64,000 nt of DNA from Bifidobacterium ramosum (GTDB taxonomy: Bacteria; Actinomycetota; Actinomycetes; Actinomycetales; Bifidobacteriaceae), in the NCBI RefSeq assembly GCF_009299505.1, contig NZ_WBSM01000001.1:310001-374000 (forward strand), written 5' to 3'. Every line of letters starts with the position of its first letter. The stretch's first letter is position 1. The position numbers and the translations under genes were made by a program. Below the pieces are notes generated by a model. That model ran no database searches, was not told the DNA's origin, and worked only from the letters and a program-made list of their open reading frames with translations. Positions 61,359 through 64,000 of the stretch are shown here, piece by piece.

Positions 61359-61374
61359 GTGTACGAACGTACAC
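61359..61374. promoter_or_regulatory. Palindrome GTGTACGAACGTACAC upstream of MFS gene
   Basis: Seven-bp perfect arms GTGTACG/CGTACAC with an AA centre, about 31 nt before the permease ATG. Size and position are typical of a TetR, LacI or GntR operator. The first ATG of the longer MFS reading frame (61357) overlaps it, supporting the later start. Confidence 0.55.
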
Positions 61375-61404
61375 TATCGATCGTCGAATATCGAAGGGGT
61401 CCCG

Positions 61405-62619
61405 ATGGTCAATCTGCTGCTCGCCGTGATCTACATCGCCTTCATCTCCTTAGGGCTGCCGGACGCGCTGCTCGGCGCGGCGTGGCCGACCATGAGCCAG
61501 ACGCTGGGCGCGCCCGTTTCGTGGGCCGGCGGCATCTCGATGACGATCTCCGCGGGCACGATCGTCTCGGCGCTGCTCAGCGACCGCATGACGCTGCGGT
61601 TCGGCGCCGGCCGGGTCACCGCCGTGTCGGTCGGCATGACCGCCGCCGCGCTGATCGGCTTCTCCATCGCACCGAACTACTGGGTGCTCATCGGCATGGC
61701 CATACCGTACGGCCTCGGCGCCGGCGGCGTGGATGCGGCGCTCAACAACTACGTCGCCATCCATTACGAAAGCAAGCATATGAGCTGGCTGCACTGCATG
61801 TGGGGCGTCGGCACGCTCATCGGCCCGTACGTCATGGGCTATGCGCTGTCCAACGGCCAGGGTTGGCCATGGGGCTACCGCTACATCGGCCTGCTGCAGA
61901 TCGCGCTCACCGTCATGCTCGTGATCAGCCTGCCGCTGTGGAAATCGCGCAAGACGAGCGCGGCCGAACGGGCCGGCAAAGGGGCCGATGCCGGTGCCGA
62001 CGCCGGCGCCGGCGCGGCCGCACCGTCCGAGCCGCGCAAACCGCTCGGACTCAAGGGCGTGCTCGCCATCCGCGGAGCCAAGGAGATCCTCGTGATGTTC
62101 CTGTGCTACTGCGCCATCGAACAGACCGCGATGCTGTGGGGCAGCAGCTACATGGTGCTCGCCGACGGCGTCGACAAGGTCACCGCCGCCAGCCGCATCG
62201 CCGTGCTCTACTTCGGCATCACCATCGGCCGCGCCCTGAGCGGATTTCTGACCATGAAATTCAGCGATCCCGCGATGATCCGCCTCGGGCAGGCGCTGAT
62301 CCTCGCCGGCATCGTCATCATGCTGATCCCGCTGCCCGCGCACCTCGGCGTCTACGCCGGGCTCGCGGTGCTCGGCCTCGGCTGCGCGCCGGTCTACCCG
62401 TGCATCATCCACTCCACCCCGTCCTATTTCGGCGAGGAGAACTCGCAGGCCATCGTCGGCGTGCAGATGGCGTGCGCGTACGTCGGCACCATGCTCATGC
62501 CGCCGCTGTTCGGCCTGATCGCGCAGTACGTGACCATTCGGCTGCTGCCGCTGTACCTGTTCGCCTTCCTCGTGCTCATGGTCGTCATGCACGAATCGCT
62601 GCGCCTCAAGCGCGCCTGA
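61405..62619 (+). CDS. MFS transporter
   Basis: A 404-residue permease with about 12 helices. It opens LLLAVIYIAFISLGLPDALLGAAWPTM, with a LSDRMTLRFGAGRV loop in place of the usual GxxxDRxGRR between helices 2 and 3, and a cytoplasmic middle loop rich in Ala/Gly/Lys/Asp (about residues 188-218). The helix region GLGCAPVYPCIIHSTPSYFGE and the early GLPDALLG resemble fucose- or sugar-permease-like MFS members. AAGGGG 5 nt before ATG 61405 supports that start. The substrate is unknown. A palindromic operator candidate lies just upstream. Confidence 0.85.
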   Translation: MVNLLLAVIYIAFISLGLPDALLGAAWPTMSQTLGAPVSWAGGISMTISAGTIVSALLSDRMTLRFGAGRVTAVSVGMTAAALIGFSIAPNYWVLIGMAIPYGLGAGGVDAALNNYVAIHYESKHMSWLHCMWGVGTLIGPYVMGYALSNGQGWPWGYRYIGLLQIALTVMLVISLPLWKSRKTSAAERAGKGADAGADAGAGAAAPSEPRKPLGLKGVLAIRGAKEILVMFLCYCAIEQTAMLWGSSYMVLADGVDKVTAASRIAVLYFGITIGRALSGFLTMKFSDPAMIRLGQALILAGIVIMLIPLPAHLGVYAGLAVLGLGCAPVYPCIIHSTPSYFGEENSQAIVGVQMACAYVGTMLMPPLFGLIAQYVTIRLLPLYLFAFLVLMVVMHESLRLKRA

Positions 62620-62647
62620 CGGCGCGGCGGCGGATCGCCGAGCGTGG

Positions 62648-64000
62648 TCAGTACGCCGGATCGAAGCCGTGCGCCGCATTGTATCCGTCGACGATCGACG
62701 CAACGTCGCCATAGCCGAGCGCGACGAACCAGAGTGTGAACAGCACGAAGCACACCGCGACCAACGGCAGACGGTCCGCGGCCATCCTGACCAGACACAA
62801 CGCCAGCATCGACGCGAGCAGTCCGATGAACGTCATCGACGTGAACCGCAGCCACGTCAACCCGTACGCACCGACGTACAGCGCGAGCCGCAACGCCGCC
62901 GAAGCGAGCATCACCCCGGTCGCCGCGACCAGACCGACCAGCATCACGGCGATCACGCGCGTGCGCCGCACATACGTCAGCACCACGCCGAACAATGCCA
63001 GATTCACCGCGGCGACGAACAGCAGCTGGAAGAACCCGCTGCGCGCATACTCGGCGTAGGTCAGCCCGCCCGGCAGACCCTCGCGCGCGAACAGGAACGT
63101 GAACTGCACCGCGCAGAACAGCGCGTACACCGCCAGCAGCGATCCGAGCACGATCGAGGCGACCAGCGCATCCGGCCTCGCCGTCACCGAACGCCCGTAC
63201 AGGGCCGCAAGCTCGCCGCGGTCGCGATCCTGGCAATCCAGCAGGGAGAACATGAACGGAAAGGCGACCAGCACGAACGCGGCGTGCGGCAGGAACGACG
63301 CCAGGTCGACGTCGCCGATCACACGCCTGACCGCATAGGAGAACACCATGTCCGCGTTCATCAGCAGCGCGGTCATCGCGATCAGCATGGGCACGGCGAT
63401 CAGCGCGGCCACGCCGATCCTGCGCATGACGGGACGCGTGCGGCCGCGAACCAGCGCATGCGCCACGTCGGCGGCCGCACGCGCGAACGCGCCCAATCCG
63501 GCGAACGGCTGGACGATCCAGCCCGTGAACCAGCGCAACGCGATGCCCAGCGGGCGGCGGACGTCGTACCGGCCGTTGACGAGCTGCAGATGCAGCATGA
63601 GCAGCGACGGGACGGCGACGAGGCCGGTGATGAGTTCGAACGCGGGGTCGCCGGTATCGGTGCCGCCGCGCGAGACCATCCAATAGGCCAACGCCGCGAT
63701 CGCCGCGACGGTGAACCATGCCAGCGGCCGGGTGCGCGCGGCGCGCCAATGCAGCGCGGTCACGGTCGCGGCGCAGGCCAGCCAGAAGACGGCGAACAGC
63801 AGGCTCGTCCGATCGGGATATCCGTAGACGGACGTCAGACCGGCCAGCACCAGCCGGTCGAACAGCAGCGGGATGGCGAATGCGGCGGCGAACAGTTGGA
63901 TGGCGCGGGTGCTGACGACCTTCGGCCTGGTTTCCGGCGGTGTCGCTTGTGGTTGCGGCTGTGTCCGGGCCGGCGCCGTGTGTGCGGGCTGCGTTGCGGG
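62648..64000 (-). CDS. DUF4173/DUF4153-like polytopic membrane protein (N terminus outside window)
   Basis: The frame is open on the minus strand from the stop at 62648 to the window end, giving at least 450 residues; the true start lies beyond 64000. The visible N-terminal part is Pro/Gln/Thr-rich and then has ten or more hydrophobic helices. The segment EYARSGFFQLLFVAAVNLALF matches the conserved core of DUF4173/DUF4153 membrane proteins, whose function is unknown. It converges with the MFS gene 28 nt away. An internal start at 63850 is not needed since the frame continues. Confidence 0.75.
   Translation of the reverse strand, partial: PATQPAHTAPARTQPQPQATPPETRPKVVSTRAIQLFAAAFAIPLLFDRLVLAGLTSVYGYPDRTSLLFAVFWLACAATVTALHWRAARTRPLAWFTVAAIAALAYWMVSRGGTDTGDPAFELITGLVAVPSLLMLHLQLVNGRYDVRRPLGIALRWFTGWIVQPFAGLGAFARAAADVAHALVRGRTRPVMRRIGVAALIAVPMLIAMTALLMNADMVFSYAVRRVIGDVDLASFLPHAAFVLVAFPFMFSLLDCQDRDRGELAALYGRSVTARPDALVASIVLGSLLAVYALFCAVQFTFLFAREGLPGGLTYAEYARSGFFQLLFVAAVNLALFGVVLTYVRRTRVIAVMLVGLVAATGVMLASAALRLALYVGAYGLTWLRFTSMTFIGLLASMLALCLVRMAADRLPLVAVCFVLFTLWFVALGYGDVASIVDGYNAAHGFDPAY

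Overview
This is a GC-rich actinobacterial chromosome segment, and gene content and order point to Bifidobacterium. Markers are ftsK-pgsA-cinA-clgR-DUF3046-recA-recX, a class A RNase P RNA before hpf and secA, a sigma-70 gene followed by a second GyrB-type topoisomerase gene, paired DUF3710/DUF3159 genes, a perfect actinobacterial LexA box at recA, and many apparently leaderless genes. The species cannot be named from sequence alone. No rRNA, tRNA, transposase, phage gene or CRISPR array was recognised.

Layout. 1-1.4 kb: end of pheA and overlapping tyrA. 1.4-5.8 kb: a small SH3-like protein and a MacB/FtsX-type ABC exporter pair. 5.8-6.8 kb: a XerC-like recombinase. 7.3-13.2 kb: an oligopeptide/dipeptide ABC importer with lipoprotein receptor, two permeases and one fused double ATPase. 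13.3-23.2 kb: exonuclease III, DUF3710, DUF3159, a TrmA-family RNA methyltransferase, a lipoprotein, a P-type cation ATPase and aconitase. 23.2-29.8 kb: an accessory-looking stretch with a DUF262-RAMA fusion, a DUF559-like nuclease-fold protein, a NarL-type two-component pair and an Ltp-domain membrane protein, cut into cassettes by four copies of a 110-bp palindromic repeat. 29.9-36 kb: Bax-inhibitor-1 protein, EamA permease, small alarmone synthetase, miaB, miaA and a Fic-fold protein with a degenerate active-site motif. 36-44 kb: ftsK, pgsA, cinA, clgR, DUF3046, recA, recX and rnpB. 44.4-51 kb: hpf, secA, trpD, a small membrane protein and plsC. 51.3-64 kb: pknB with PASTA repeats, a polyprenyl synthase, a DUF4192-like protein, the principal sigma factor, a type II topoisomerase B subunit, aspartase, an MFS permease and a DUF4173-like membrane protein cut by the window edge.

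Most of the window is core metabolism and information processing: aromatic amino acid synthesis (pheA, tyrA, trpD), peptide uptake, DNA repair and segregation (xerC, ftsK, recA, recX, exonuclease III, parE), tRNA modification (miaA, miaB), stress control (clgR, hpf, alarmone synthetase) and membrane lipid synthesis (pgsA, plsC). The less ordinary signals are at least four families of intergenic palindromes, the repeat-punctuated cassette region at 23.2-29.8 kb with its DUF262-RAMA protein, and a recurrent TANNNT-(6-8 nt)-start codon arrangement implying that about a third of the genes are transcribed without a leader.
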